64,000 nt of DNA from Pseudomonas multiresinivorans (lineage in GTDB: Bacteria; Pseudomonadota; Gammaproteobacteria; Pseudomonadales; Pseudomonadaceae), in the NCBI RefSeq assembly GCF_012971725.1, contig NZ_CP048833.1, positions 1-64,000 on the forward strand, written 5' to 3'. Every line of letters starts with the position of its first letter. The stretch's first letter is position 1. Below the pieces are notes generated by a model. That model was not told the DNA's origin, made no database searches, and saw only the letters and a list, made by a program, of their open reading frames with translations. This document shows, one piece after another, positions 9,987 through 18,129 of this stretch. The translations under genes and the position numbers were made by a program.

Positions 9987-10131
9987 TTTTCCGCGCGTTT
10001 ATGGCAGTTTTCCGGCACCGTATTGCGGGCCACTTCACACCTAACGTCGTCCATCTGACGCAAGCGCCCCGCCGAGATGACTGGGGTCAATATCAGATAG
10101 CCACTAGCCATTAAATTGGCATCTCCCTGAT

Positions 10132-10470
10132 ATGAGTGAGCCCCTCATGACTCTTCACCGGTACCCGGTCCAGTTGCTGGTCACCTCCCAGGACGCGGCG
10201 CTGGCTCGCCAGGTTCGTGCGTTGCTGGCGGCCTATGAGCTGCCTTGCGCGGTGATGGAAGGACCAACCAACTGCGAGCAGGCACCGCTGTGCCGATGGT
10301 TCAAGGACGCGCCCTTGAGCGATTCGGCGCGGATGCTCGCGCTGCTGGCCGATGCCATCGGGGTGCTGGAGAGAACCCGCCACGCCTTCCGCTCCCGCGA
10401 GCTGGGCGAGTTGCGTCAGCGCCTGAGTGGCGCACTGCAGGAGTTGTCGGGGCCGCGCCCGCTGGTGTAA
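10132..10470 (+). CDS. Hypothetical protein
   Basis: A 112-aa protein (MSEPLMTLHRYPVQLLVTSQ) that I do not recognise. The N-terminal segment alternates hydrophobic residues (VQLLVTSQDAALARQVRALL) in a pattern reminiscent of the first strand and helix of a receiver-like or Rossmann-like fold. The C-terminal half is helical (ERTRHAFRSRELGELRQRLS). There are two cysteines at residues 36 and 44 and no signal peptide or membrane helix. The ribosome site is weak and ATG 10147 is an alternative start. Codon use is typical of the chromosome. It lies upstream of the globin-sensor GGDEF-EAL gene but is separated from it by a terminator-like structure. Confidence 0.65.
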   Translation: MSEPLMTLHRYPVQLLVTSQDAALARQVRALLAAYELPCAVMEGPTNCEQAPLCRWFKDAPLSDSARMLALLADAIGVLERTRHAFRSRELGELRQRLSGALQELSGPRPLV

Positions 10471-10540
10471 AAGACTTCCACCCGCGTTCCGCGTTGCGGA
10501 AGCTGGCTTTGCCGGGCAGGACTTGTGGGCCTGCAAGACA

Positions 10541-10595
10541 AAGCGCCGAGTTGGTCGCCGTCGATTTCGACGTGACGACGAGCCGGCGCTTTTTT
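10541..10595 (+). terminator. Nested hairpin terminator or attenuator
   Basis: Outer arms AAGCGCCG (10541-10548) and CGGCGCTT (10584-10591) run into a T6 tract and enclose an inner CGTCG ATTT CGACG hairpin (10559-10572). It ends 40 bases before the next start codon, so it could terminate the 10132 gene or attenuate the GGDEF-EAL gene. Confidence 0.7.
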
Positions 10596-10634
10596 CATGC
10601 CCGACAAAAACAGCAGACCCGCAAGGAGCCGAAC

Positions 10635-12815
10635 ATGGGCCTGGGACCGAAGCTCGATAGCGTGCTCGAGCGCATCGGCCTGTCGACGATGGAAGTCGAT
10701 CAGCGCCTGAGTTACCTGGAGTGGCGCGAGGAGGATGGCCGCCATCTGCATGGCCGCGCCGCCGAACTGGAGGGCTGCCACCAGCGCTTCATCGAGCAGC
10801 TCTACGATCACCTGCGCCACTATCCGCCTCTGGGCGCGATCCTCTCCGAGCCGGCGACGCTGGCGCGGCTGAAATGCAGTCAGTTCGAATACTACCGCCA
10901 GCTCTGGGACGCCCCGCAGGACGCCGACTACGTGCGCGACCGCCTGCGCATCGGGCTGGTGCACCAGCAAGTCGGCGTCGAGCTGAAGTGGTACATGGGC
11001 GCCTATCGCCTGTACCTGGACCAGATGCTCGCCGACCTGATGGGCGACGCCCCGGAAGCCAAGACCTACGCCAGCCTGCTCAAGCGGGTGTTCTTCGACA
11101 TGTCGCTGGCCATCGACACCTACGGCGCTGCCCAGCGTCAGGCGCTGGAGGACAGCGAGGCGCGCTTCGCCCGCGCGCTGCGCGGCGCCAACGACGGCAT
11201 CTGGGACTGGGACCTGGGCAACGACCGCCTCTACGTCTCCGAGCGCTGGGCACGCATGCTCGGCCTGACCCGCGACAACCTCGGCGAAGGCAGCACCAGT
11301 TGGTTCGCCCGCGTGCATCCGGACGACCTGCCCGGCCTGCGCAAGGCCATCGACGCGCACCTGCGCGGCAGCAGTGCGCTGCTCAGCCACGAATACCGTA
11401 TCCGCCAGCGTGACGGCAACTACCTCTGGGTGCTGGCGCGTGGCGTGGTCACCGATGGGCGCATGGCCGGCTCGCAAACCGACATCAGCCAGCACAAGGC
11501 CAGCGAGCACCAGCTCAGCCATGCGGCGCGGCATGACCCGCTGACCGGCCTGGGCAATCGTCTGCGCCTGGACGAGTTGCTGCAGCAAGCCCTGATGCGC
11601 CAACGCCGCCCCGGCGCGCGCGAGTCCGGCCTGCTGTTCATCGACCTGGACCGTTTCAAGCTGATCAACGACAGCCTCGGCCACGCGGTGGGCGACCGCG
11701 TATTGGTGGAGGTCTCCCAGCGCCTGCTGCGCTGCCTGCGGCCGGGCGACCACCTGGCGCGTTTCGGCGGCGACGAGTTCGTCGTGCTGCTGGACGACCT
11801 GGCCAGCCTGGTCGACGCCGAACAGGTCGCGCAGCGCATGCTCGACTGCCTGCGCCAGCCGCTGCACGTGGACGGCCGCACGCTGGTGGTCAGCGCCAGC
11901 ATCGGCATCACCGGGCTGATGACCGACGGCCAGGCCATCGACACCCTGCAGGCCGCCGACCTTGCGCTGTATCGCGCCAAGGAAGCCGGCAAGGCGCAGT
12001 ACGCGCGCTTCAGTCTCGAACTGCAGGCCGAGGCGCAGCGCCGGCTCGACCTGGAAAGCGCGCTGGCGCAAGCCCTGCGCCGCGAGGAGTTCAGCCTGCA
12101 CTACCAGCCCATCGTGCGCCTGGATCGCGACACGCCGCACTGGGAAGCGGTGGAAGTACTGCTGCGCTGGAAGCACAACGGCGCGTCAGTCTCGCCGCTG
12201 GACTTCATCCCGGCGCTGGAGGAATCCGGCGAGATCGTCCCGGTCGGCGACTGGGTGCTGCGCCAGGCCTGCCGGCAGACGGCGCTCTGGCAGAGTCAGG
12301 GACATCGCAATCTCTACTGTTCGGTGAACCTGTCGAGCCGCCAACTGCAGCAGCCGGGCTTCGCTGCGCGGGTGCAACAGATCCTCGACGAGAGTGGCCT
12401 GTCGCCACGCAGCCTGGTGCTGGAGATCACCGAGAGCCTGCTGATGCAGGATGGCGCGGAAACCCTCGCCTGCCTGCGCGAACTGGCCGCCGAGGGTGTA
12501 CGCCTGGCGCTGGATGATTTCGGCACCGGCTACTCCTCGCTGGGGTATCTCAAGCGCTACCCGCTGCACATTCTCAAGGTCGACCGCAGCTTCATCACCC
12601 GCGTGCCCGACGACCCTGAACTCAGCGCCATCTGCCGCGCCATCATCGGCCTGGGCCATAGCCTCGGCCTGGAAGTGGTGGCCGAGGGCGTCGAACGCCA
12701 GGAGCACCTGGACTTCCTGCGCACCGAAGGCTGCCGTCACGCCCAGGGCTTCCTGTTCAGCAAGCCGCTGGCGCCCGAACAACTGTTCCAACACAACCTG
12801 GAGCACCAGCGATGA
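10635..12815 (+). CDS. Globin-coupled PAS-GGDEF-EAL cyclic-di-GMP protein
   Basis: A 726-aa cytosolic protein with AAGGAG upstream of its ATG. Residues about 1-165 look like a globin-coupled sensor, with candidate proximal haem ligand H110 in GLVHQQVGVELKWYMGAYR. A PAS domain follows (about 175-290). The GGDEF domain has an intact motif near residue 378 and an RxxD inhibitory site (RPGD). The EAL domain (about 470-720) has EVL instead of EAL at the signature but keeps VNLSS, EITES, DDFGTGYSSL, LKVDRSF and AEGVE. The likely role is oxygen- or redox-gated cyclic-di-GMP turnover. Its last four bases overlap the start of the chemoreceptor gene, so the two are translationally coupled. Haem binding is inferred. 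Confidence 0.88.
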   Translation: MGLGPKLDSVLERIGLSTMEVDQRLSYLEWREEDGRHLHGRAAELEGCHQRFIEQLYDHLRHYPPLGAILSEPATLARLKCSQFEYYRQLWDAPQDADYVRDRLRIGLVHQQVGVELKWYMGAYRLYLDQMLADLMGDAPEAKTYASLLKRVFFDMSLAIDTYGAAQRQALEDSEARFARALRGANDGIWDWDLGNDRLYVSERWARMLGLTRDNLGEGSTSWFARVHPDDLPGLRKAIDAHLRGSSALLSHEYRIRQRDGNYLWVLARGVVTDGRMAGSQTDISQHKASEHQLSHAARHDPLTGLGNRLRLDELLQQALMRQRRPGARESGLLFIDLDRFKLINDSLGHAVGDRVLVEVSQRLLRCLRPGDHLARFGGDEFVVLLDDLASLVDAEQVAQRMLDCLRQPLHVDGRTLVVSASIGITGLMTDGQAIDTLQAADLALYRAKEAGKAQYARFSLELQAEAQRRLDLESALAQALRREEFSLHYQPIVRLDRDTPHWEAVEVLLRWKHNGASVSPLDFIPALEESGEIVPVGDWVLRQACRQTALWQSQGHRNLYCSVNLSSRQLQQPGFAARVQQILDESGLSPRSLVLEITESLLMQDGAETLACLRELAAEGVRLALDDFGTGYSSLGYLKRYPLHILKVDRSFITRVPDDPELSAICRAIIGLGHSLGLEVVAEGVERQEHLDFLRTEGCRHAQGFLFSKPLAPEQLFQHNLEHQR

Positions 12816-14380
12816 AGCAGAACCTGCCGATCACCGGGCGCCAGGTGGATGTACCGGCCAACGCCAACATCCTCTCCACTACCGACCTCAAGGGCGCGGT
12901 CACCCATGTGAACCCGGACTTCCTCCGGATCAGCGGATTCGAAGCCGAAGAACTGGTGGGGTTCAACCACAACCGCGTGCGCCATCCGGACATGCCGCCC
13001 GCCGCCTTCGCCCACCTCTGGCAGACGTTGCAGGCCGGGCGCAGCTGGATGGGCCTGGTGAAGAATCGCTGCAAGAACGGCGACCACTACTGGGTCAGTG
13101 CCTTCGTCACACCGATTCGCCATGGCGGAAAAGTCGTGGAGTACCAGTCGGTGCGCACCCGCCCCGGCGCCGAGCAGGTCGATGCCGCGGAGCGCCTTTA
13201 CGCGCGGATGCGCAAAGGGGCGAAGCCGAGCCGTACGCGCCTGCCACTCGCGGCGCAATTGCTGCTCGGCCTGCTGCTGGCTCAAGCCGGCGGCGCCCTC
13301 CTCGCCCTGCTGCTGCCCAAGCTGACGGTGCTGGCTTTCCTGCTCGCACTGGGCGCGTCCGGCGCCTGGCTGGTGCTGCGCCTGCAACCGCTGGGCGCGC
13401 TGCTCGGGCGAGCGCGGAAGATCGCCGACAACCCGCTCAGCCAGCAGCTGTATACGGGCCGGAACGACGAATTCGGCGAGCTGGAGTTCGCCTTCCGCAT
13501 GCTGGAGGCGGAAACCGCCGCCGTGGTCGGGCGCATGGCAGATGCCTCGCAGCAGCTGGCCGAACACTCTGCGGCGCTAGCCGATGCCATGGCCGGCGGC
13601 AGCGCCGCTTCGCAGTTGCAGCAACGTGAGACGGAACAGGTTGCGAGCGCCATGCAGCAACTGGCCCAGAGCGTCCAGGAGGTCGCCCGCCACGCACAAC
13701 ATAGTGCGGTGGCAGCGCAGTGCAGCGAGCGCATTACCCAGTCCGGCCATGAGGATGTGCACGGCACGCGTGGGCAACTCGCCGCGCTGGAAGCCGGTGT
13801 CCGCGCGGCGAGCACGGCGGTGGAGCAGCAGAAGGAGCACAGCGAGGCTATCTCGCGGATGCTCGAAGTGATCCGCGATGTCGCCGGGCAGACCAACCTG
13901 CTGGCGCTCAATGCCGCCATCGAGGCGGCACGCGCCGGGGAAAGCGGGCGCGGTTTCGCGGTGGTCGCCGATGAGGTGCGGGCGCTGGCCTCGCGCACGG
14001 AGAATTCCGCGCGGGACATCCAGTCGCTGGTCGGCAATCTCCAGCAGGGCGCCGAGGATTCGGTGCGCGCGCTATGGCACTGCTGCGAGCAGGCGGTGGC
14101 CAGCCTGGAGCAGGCCGGGCACGCGGCGGGCACGCTGGAACAGATCAGCGAGCAGGTCTCGGCGATCCAGCGCATGAGCCTGGAGATTGCCGAAGCCATC
14201 GAGGAACAGGGCGTCGCCAGCGAAGACGTACAGCGCAGCCTGCACGCCATTCGCGGATCGGCAGACAGCAACGCGGAAAAAGTATCCACCTGCCAGCGCA
14301 GCGCCGCGCGCATGGCGGAACTGTCGGCGGAACTGCGGATACTGGCGGAGCATTTCTGGGAAGGCAGCCGGGCGGGTTAG
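12812..14380 (+). CDS. Aer-type PAS methyl-accepting chemotaxis receptor
   Basis: A 522-aa energy/redox taxis receptor. The N-terminal PAS domain (about residues 15-115) has the Aer signature HPDMPPAAF and WMGLVKNRCKNGDHYWV that surrounds FAD in this family. Two hydrophobic helices (about 144-160 and 170-190) anchor it with almost no periplasmic loop. A HAMP-like linker follows, then the signalling domain with the conserved hairpin tip DVAGQTNLLALNAAIEAARA and RGFAVVADEVR. No CheR-tethering pentapeptide is visible at the end. The start overlaps the preceding stop (ATGA). Pairing with a globin-sensor cyclic-di-GMP enzyme suggests joint control of motility by oxygen. Confidence 0.92.
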   Translation: MKQNLPITGRQVDVPANANILSTTDLKGAVTHVNPDFLRISGFEAEELVGFNHNRVRHPDMPPAAFAHLWQTLQAGRSWMGLVKNRCKNGDHYWVSAFVTPIRHGGKVVEYQSVRTRPGAEQVDAAERLYARMRKGAKPSRTRLPLAAQLLLGLLLAQAGGALLALLLPKLTVLAFLLALGASGAWLVLRLQPLGALLGRARKIADNPLSQQLYTGRNDEFGELEFAFRMLEAETAAVVGRMADASQQLAEHSAALADAMAGGSAASQLQQRETEQVASAMQQLAQSVQEVARHAQHSAVAAQCSERITQSGHEDVHGTRGQLAALEAGVRAASTAVEQQKEHSEAISRMLEVIRDVAGQTNLLALNAAIEAARAGESGRGFAVVADEVRALASRTENSARDIQSLVGNLQQGAEDSVRALWHCCEQAVASLEQAGHAAGTLEQISEQVSAIQRMSLEIAEAIEEQGVASEDVQRSLHAIRGSADSNAEKVSTCQRSAARMAELSAELRILAEHFWEGSRAG

Positions 14381-14535
14381 CGCTTGGCGATGATGTACAC
14401 GGCGTGGACGATACCGGGGATGTAGCCGAGCAGCGTCAGCAGGATGTTGAGCCAGAACGCGCCGCCGAAACCGACCTGGAGGAACACGCCCAGCGGCGGC
14501 AGAAGGATGGCGATCAGAATGCGGATGAGGTCCAT
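14377..14535 (-). CDS. YqaE/Pmp3-family small membrane protein
   Basis: A 52-aa protein, MDLIRILIAILLPPLGVFLQ onward, with AAGGAG seven bases before the ATG. It has two transmembrane helices with the family motif LPPLGVFLQVG and NILLTLLGYIPGIVHAVYII. Pmp3/YqaE proteins influence membrane potential and stress tolerance in yeast and plants; the bacterial role is poorly defined. The stop overlaps the end of the convergent chemoreceptor gene by four bases. A longer upstream frame lacks a ribosome site and is rejected. Confidence 0.92.
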   Translation of the reverse strand: MDLIRILIAILLPPLGVFLQVGFGGAFWLNILLTLLGYIPGIVHAVYIIAKR

Positions 14536-14650
14536 GCAGTGGCTCCTTGTGAGATTGCCTTGTGCATGGAATTGACCGCAGGAAAGCGAAGCGGGTTCAG
14601 AGAAATAGGCGAAACGCTGCGCCGTGCTCACTCACGTGAGAGGCTTTTCT

Positions 14651-14719
14651 GTAGGAGCGAGCTTGCTCGCGAACAATCCCCGACGCGGGACTGGTTCGCG
14701 AGCAAGCTCGCTCCTACAA
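14651..14719. repeat. Type A REP pair (GTAGGAGCGAGCTTGCTCGC), copy 1
   Basis: Inverted copies of the GTAGGAGCGAGCTTGCTCGC palindrome at 14651-14674 and 14695-14717, forming a clover-like structure between convergent genes. Confidence 0.92.
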
Positions 14720-14740
14720 GGTGAGATCAGGCATCAGGCG

Positions 14741-16090
14741 TTACAGGAACCAGCGGTACTCCCGCGCGCTGACTTCGTTCATGAAGTCCAGGTGGTCGTG
14801 GCGCTTGTTCTCGCAATAGACGAAGACGAACTCGCTGCCCAGGCCTTCCTTCACCACCGGATGGTCTTCCATCTCGGCGACGGCGCCGAGCATGTCGCGG
14901 GGGAAGTCGATGCCGCTGGAGCGGTCTTCGTTGAGCGGCGGGATGGGCTCCTGGCGGGCCTCCAGGCCGTGCTCCATGCCAGTGAGAATCGCCGCGAGCA
15001 CCAGGTACGGGTTGGCGTCGGCGCCAGCCAGGCGGTGTTCGATGCGCAGGTTCTTGCCATCCGATTCGGGAATGCGAATGCACGCATCGCGATCCTCGAA
15101 GCCCCAGCTGGCCTTGCTCGCGGCGTTCACGCGGGAGCCGTAGCGGCGGTAGGCGTTGTGGTTGGCGGCGAAGATCGGCATGCAGTGCGGCAGCAGTTCC
15201 AGGCAGCCGGCCACGGCGTGGCGCAGGGCCTGCTGGTTGTCGCGGTCGAGCAGGTTGTTGCCGTCGCGGTCGTAGAGACTGACGTGCACGTGCATGCCGC
15301 TGCCCGGCGCATGCAGGTAAGGCTTGCTCATGAAGCTGGCGCGGTGGCCATGCTTGAGCGCCACGCCACGGGTGGCGCGGGTGAACAGCGCGGCCTGGTC
15401 GGCGGCGTGCAGGCCGTCGTCGCAGTGGGCGAAGTTGATCTCGAACTGGCCAGGGCCGATCTCGGCGGTGATCACGTTGGCGTCCACGCCCTGCTCGCGG
15501 GAGGCTTCGACGATCTCGTGGAGCACATCGGAGAAGCGCGACAGGCGCTCGATGTGCATGTTCGGCTGGTCGTCCTCGTCGTCACACAGCGGGTCGCGCG
15601 GGTATTGCGGCAGGCCGTTGTCGAGCTTCTTGTCGAACAGGTAGAACTCCAGCTCAAAGGCCACCACCGGGCGGATGCCCTTGGACTCCAGGCGCTGCAT
15701 GACGCGGGCGAGCACTTCGCGCGGTTCGAATTCGATGGGCGCCTCGGTGCCGTCGGAGCTGATCAGCATCTGCCCCAGCGGCTGGTTCTCCCAGCGCACC
15801 GGCTTGAGCGAGCCTGGGATCAGGCGGCGCGGCGCGTCCGGGTCGCCATCGTTGAAGCAGTAGTCGCCGATGGGGTGCAGGCCCCCCTGTACGCCCAGCA
15901 GCACACAGTTCTGCGGCAGTTTCAGCGGGCTGCCGGCGGCGACCTTCTCCAGCATGTCCACGGGGTAGCGCTTGCCGTAGAAGTGGCCGGGAATGTCCAG
16001 GCAGATCAGGTCAACGTAGCGGATGTCCGGGTATTGCTGGCGGAAGGCGCGGACTTCGCTGAGCAGGTCGGGATGCATCGGGCGGTTCAT
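14741..16090 (-). CDS. Glutamine-synthetase-family gamma-glutamylpolyamine synthetase
   Basis: A 449-aa protein of the glutamine synthetase superfamily that ligates glutamate to the amino group of a polyamine (PuuA/PauA/SpuI group). The start MNRPMHPDLLSEVRAF is chosen because upstream in-frame residues are not family-like. ELEFYLFDK carries metal-binding glutamates, and ITAEIGPGQFEINFAHCDD and SGMHVHVSLYDRDG match the glutamate- and ATP-binding segments. NAASKASWGFEDRDACIRI replaces the segment seen in true GlnA. There is no GlnA adenylylation loop. It is third in an operon behind an oxidase and a cupin repressor, which supports polyamine catabolism over nitrogen assimilation. The substrate (putrescine, spermidine or another) cannot be told. 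Confidence 0.9.
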   Translation of the reverse strand: MNRPMHPDLLSEVRAFRQQYPDIRYVDLICLDIPGHFYGKRYPVDMLEKVAAGSPLKLPQNCVLLGVQGGLHPIGDYCFNDGDPDAPRRLIPGSLKPVRWENQPLGQMLISSDGTEAPIEFEPREVLARVMQRLESKGIRPVVAFELEFYLFDKKLDNGLPQYPRDPLCDDEDDQPNMHIERLSRFSDVLHEIVEASREQGVDANVITAEIGPGQFEINFAHCDDGLHAADQAALFTRATRGVALKHGHRASFMSKPYLHAPGSGMHVHVSLYDRDGNNLLDRDNQQALRHAVAGCLELLPHCMPIFAANHNAYRRYGSRVNAASKASWGFEDRDACIRIPESDGKNLRIEHRLAGADANPYLVLAAILTGMEHGLEARQEPIPPLNEDRSSGIDFPRDMLGAVAEMEDHPVVKEGLGSEFVFVYCENKRHDHLDFMNEVSAREYRWFL

Positions 16091-16167
16091 GATGTTCTCT
16101 GGGGCCTTTGTGCGGGGGGCGGCCGGATCGTTTTCCCAAGCCAACCCACGCGGGCTGGCTTGGGAAA

Positions 16168-16719
16168 TTACGTGAAGATCCACAGCACCCTTGTTGGTTT
16201 ATCGGTGAGGTTGCCGTAGCGGAACTGGCTGTGCGGCGGCAGCTGGAAACTGTCGTTGGGATAGAGGGTGACGGTGTCGTCCTCGTACCAGATGGTCAGC
16301 TCACCTTCGAGGACGAAACCGCCCTGCTCCGAGCTGTCGTCCAGGTGGCCTTCGCCGCTGGTGGCGCCGGGGGCGAGGATGCTGTCGAGCATGGAGAAGC
16401 CGCCGGACATGTTCGGCGAGGCGAGGATGTCGGTGACGCCACCGGCGTAGTACAGGGTGCGGCGATCGTTCGGCCGGGTGACCCAGTCGCGTTCGCGGCG
16501 GGTGTCGCCGGCGTAGAAGTAGGTGGTCGGCACGCCCAGGGCTTCGCTGATGGCAGTGAGGTCGGCCACGGTGGGTTGCGACAGGCCGCGCTCGACCTGG
16601 GACAGGAAACCCACCGAGCGGCCGATCTGTTCGGCCAGCTCACCCAGGGTGAGGTTCTTGTGCTTGCGCAGGTCGCGGATCAGCGTGGCAAGGTGTTCGT
16701 TGGCAGCCGTTTGAGTCAT
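16168..16719 (-). CDS. XRE-cupin transcriptional regulator (PuuR/PauR type)
   Basis: A 183-aa regulator, MTQTAANEHLATLIRDLRKH onward. It has a helix-turn-helix at residues about 11-65 (LTLGELAEQIGRSVGFLSQV) and a cupin_2 sensor domain at about 105-180 (GGFVLEGELTIWYEDDTVTL). PuuR of E. coli and PauR of P. aeruginosa, with this layout, repress polyamine catabolism and are released by putrescine-type ligands. It starts 13 bases after the oxidase stop and lies 77 bases before the synthetase start, so it is most likely cotranscribed. The palindrome at 18032-18081 is its most likely operator. Confidence 0.9.
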   Translation of the reverse strand: MTQTAANEHLATLIRDLRKHKNLTLGELAEQIGRSVGFLSQVERGLSQPTVADLTAISEALGVPTTYFYAGDTRRERDWVTRPNDRRTLYYAGGVTDILASPNMSGGFSMLDSILAPGATSGEGHLDDSSEQGGFVLEGELTIWYEDDTVTLYPNDSFQLPPHSQFRYGNLTDKPTRVLWIFT

Positions 16720-16732
16720 GGCAGGGTCCGGA

Positions 16733-18022
16733 TCAGATGAAATCCCGTAATCGATACCAGGCCTTGCCGGCGGCTTCCAGTGGCGCGGCGAAGCGCTGGC
16801 CGCCGGGGAACCCGGGATTGCGGATGCGTTGATAGAGGTCAAGCTCGTCGCTGCGGCCCTGCATCGCCTCGCTCACGGCGTGGGCAGCGGCCAGGCTGGG
16901 CAGTACGCCGTGGCCGGAATAGCCCTGCAGCCAGTAGAGATCGCCGCGTCGACCGATGTCCGGGGTGCGCCGCATGCTGCAGTCGATGTGCCCGCCCCAG
17001 GCGTATTCCAGTTCCACGCCCTTGAGTTGCGGGAATACCCGTTCGACATAGGGGCGAGTGGCGGCGCGGATGTCCGAAGGCATGCCGCCCAGGTAGGTGC
17101 AGCCGCCGCCGAACAGCAGGCGATGATCGGGGGTCAGGCGGAAGTAGTCGAGGACGAACTGGTTGTCGGTGACGCAGCAGTTCTTCGGCAGCAGGGAACG
17201 AGCCAGCTCCTCGCCCAGAGGAGCGGTGGCAACCTGGTAGGTGCCCACCGGCAGGATGCGCTCGGAAACGTCGCGGTCGAGCCCGTCGATGTAGGCATTA
17301 CAGGCCAGCACCAGGGACGCACAGCGGACGCTGCCATGCTCAGTGGTCACCTCGTAGCCATTGCCGCTCTCGCGGAAGCTCAGTGCGCGGGTCTGCTCGA
17401 AGATGCGCCCGCCAGCGCGCTCGATGGCGCCCGCCAGGCCGTAGGCCAGCTTGAGCGGATTCAAGTGCGCGGAGTTCGGGTCGTACAGGCCGGCCTGATA
17501 GCGGTCGCTGGCGATCCACTGCGGCAGGTCTTCACGGGGGATGAATTGCAGGCCTTCGTAGCCCCAGCGACGATTGGCTTCCGCCTGCCAGTCGTAGAGC
17601 GAGCCGACGCGGCGTTGCAGCACGGCGGTCCACAGGTGGCCGATGCGGTAATCGCAGTCGAAGCCGTGGCGTTGCGGCAGGTCGCGCAGCTCGTGGGCGG
17701 CCCACAACATGCCCTGCCACAGGCGCAGCGCGCCTTCATGGCCGAGGTCGTCCTCGATGGGGCCCAGGTCGCTGGACCAGCCCGGCAATGCCTGCCCGCC
17801 GTTGCGTCCGGAGGCAGCCCAGGCGATCCGGCTGGCTTCGATCATGCAGACCTGGCGGCCACTTTCGACCAGTTGCAGCGCCGTGTGCAGGCCGCTGAAA
17901 CCGGCCCCGATCACCAGGACTTCGCATTCCAGCGGTTCGCGCAGCACATCGCGCGGCTGAATCAGCTCGGGGTTGGCGCCGGCGTAGTAGGTGCCGACCG
18001 GCTCGGCGGAGCGCAGGAACAT
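16733..18022 (-). CDS. FAD-dependent gamma-glutamylpolyamine oxidase (PuuB/PauB type)
   Basis: A 429-aa flavoenzyme of the DAO family that would oxidise the gamma-glutamylated polyamine to an aldehyde with release of ammonia or the shortened amine. The Rossmann FAD motif VLVIGAGFSGLHTALQLVES lies at residues 35-54. SRIAWAASGRNGGQALPGW is typical of PuuB-like oxidases, and the C-terminal flavin segment YWLQGYSGHGVLPSLAAAHA is present. It is first in the operon, with a ribosome site (GAGG) seven bases before the ATG. A D-amino-acid dehydrogenase function is possible but less consistent with the neighbours. Confidence 0.9.
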   Translation of the reverse strand: MFLRSAEPVGTYYAGANPELIQPRDVLREPLECEVLVIGAGFSGLHTALQLVESGRQVCMIEASRIAWAASGRNGGQALPGWSSDLGPIEDDLGHEGALRLWQGMLWAAHELRDLPQRHGFDCDYRIGHLWTAVLQRRVGSLYDWQAEANRRWGYEGLQFIPREDLPQWIASDRYQAGLYDPNSAHLNPLKLAYGLAGAIERAGGRIFEQTRALSFRESGNGYEVTTEHGSVRCASLVLACNAYIDGLDRDVSERILPVGTYQVATAPLGEELARSLLPKNCCVTDNQFVLDYFRLTPDHRLLFGGGCTYLGGMPSDIRAATRPYVERVFPQLKGVELEYAWGGHIDCSMRRTPDIGRRGDLYWLQGYSGHGVLPSLAAAHAVSEAMQGRSDELDLYQRIRNPGFPGGQRFAAPLEAAGKAWYRLRDFI

Positions 18023-18031
18023 CGCGACCTC

Positions 18032-18081
18032 GTGAAATTGTTCTGTTTATTTTTCATGAAAAATAACAGAACAAATTTCAC
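18032..18081. promoter_or_regulatory. Long palindromic operator/promoter of the polyamine operon
   Basis: A 50-bp near-perfect inverted repeat running from GTGAAATTGTTCTG to CAGAACAAATTTCAC and centred on TTTCATGAAA. The arms differ only by two single-base indels. It is AT-rich in a GC-rich genome and ends ten bases before the oxidase start. The position suggests the binding site of the cupin regulator or another dimeric repressor. Confidence 0.75.
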
Positions 18082-18129
18082 AAGGCTAGTCCGCCGATCT
18101 TTTCGCCCGGCGGACTCCGCTTCAACTCG

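Larger units (their letters stand above)
9707..10131. other. Repeat-filled intergenic region
   Basis: A 425-bp gap with no credible gene. It holds, in order, a type E repeat (9725-9756), a type D repeat (9811-9858) and a type C repeat (9910-9986). Just before the next gene, ATATCAG (10090-10096) and CTGATAT (10127-10133) form a spaced inverted repeat. Confidence 0.8.

Noticed and set aside
14724..14740. Genomic island boundary
   Set aside because: Base composition and codon use on both sides look alike, with no integrase, direct repeats or tRNA end duplication.
14624..16219. 531-codon plus-strand frame opposite the synthetase gene
   Set aside because: It starts inside a REP palindrome and is antisense to a well-matched gene.
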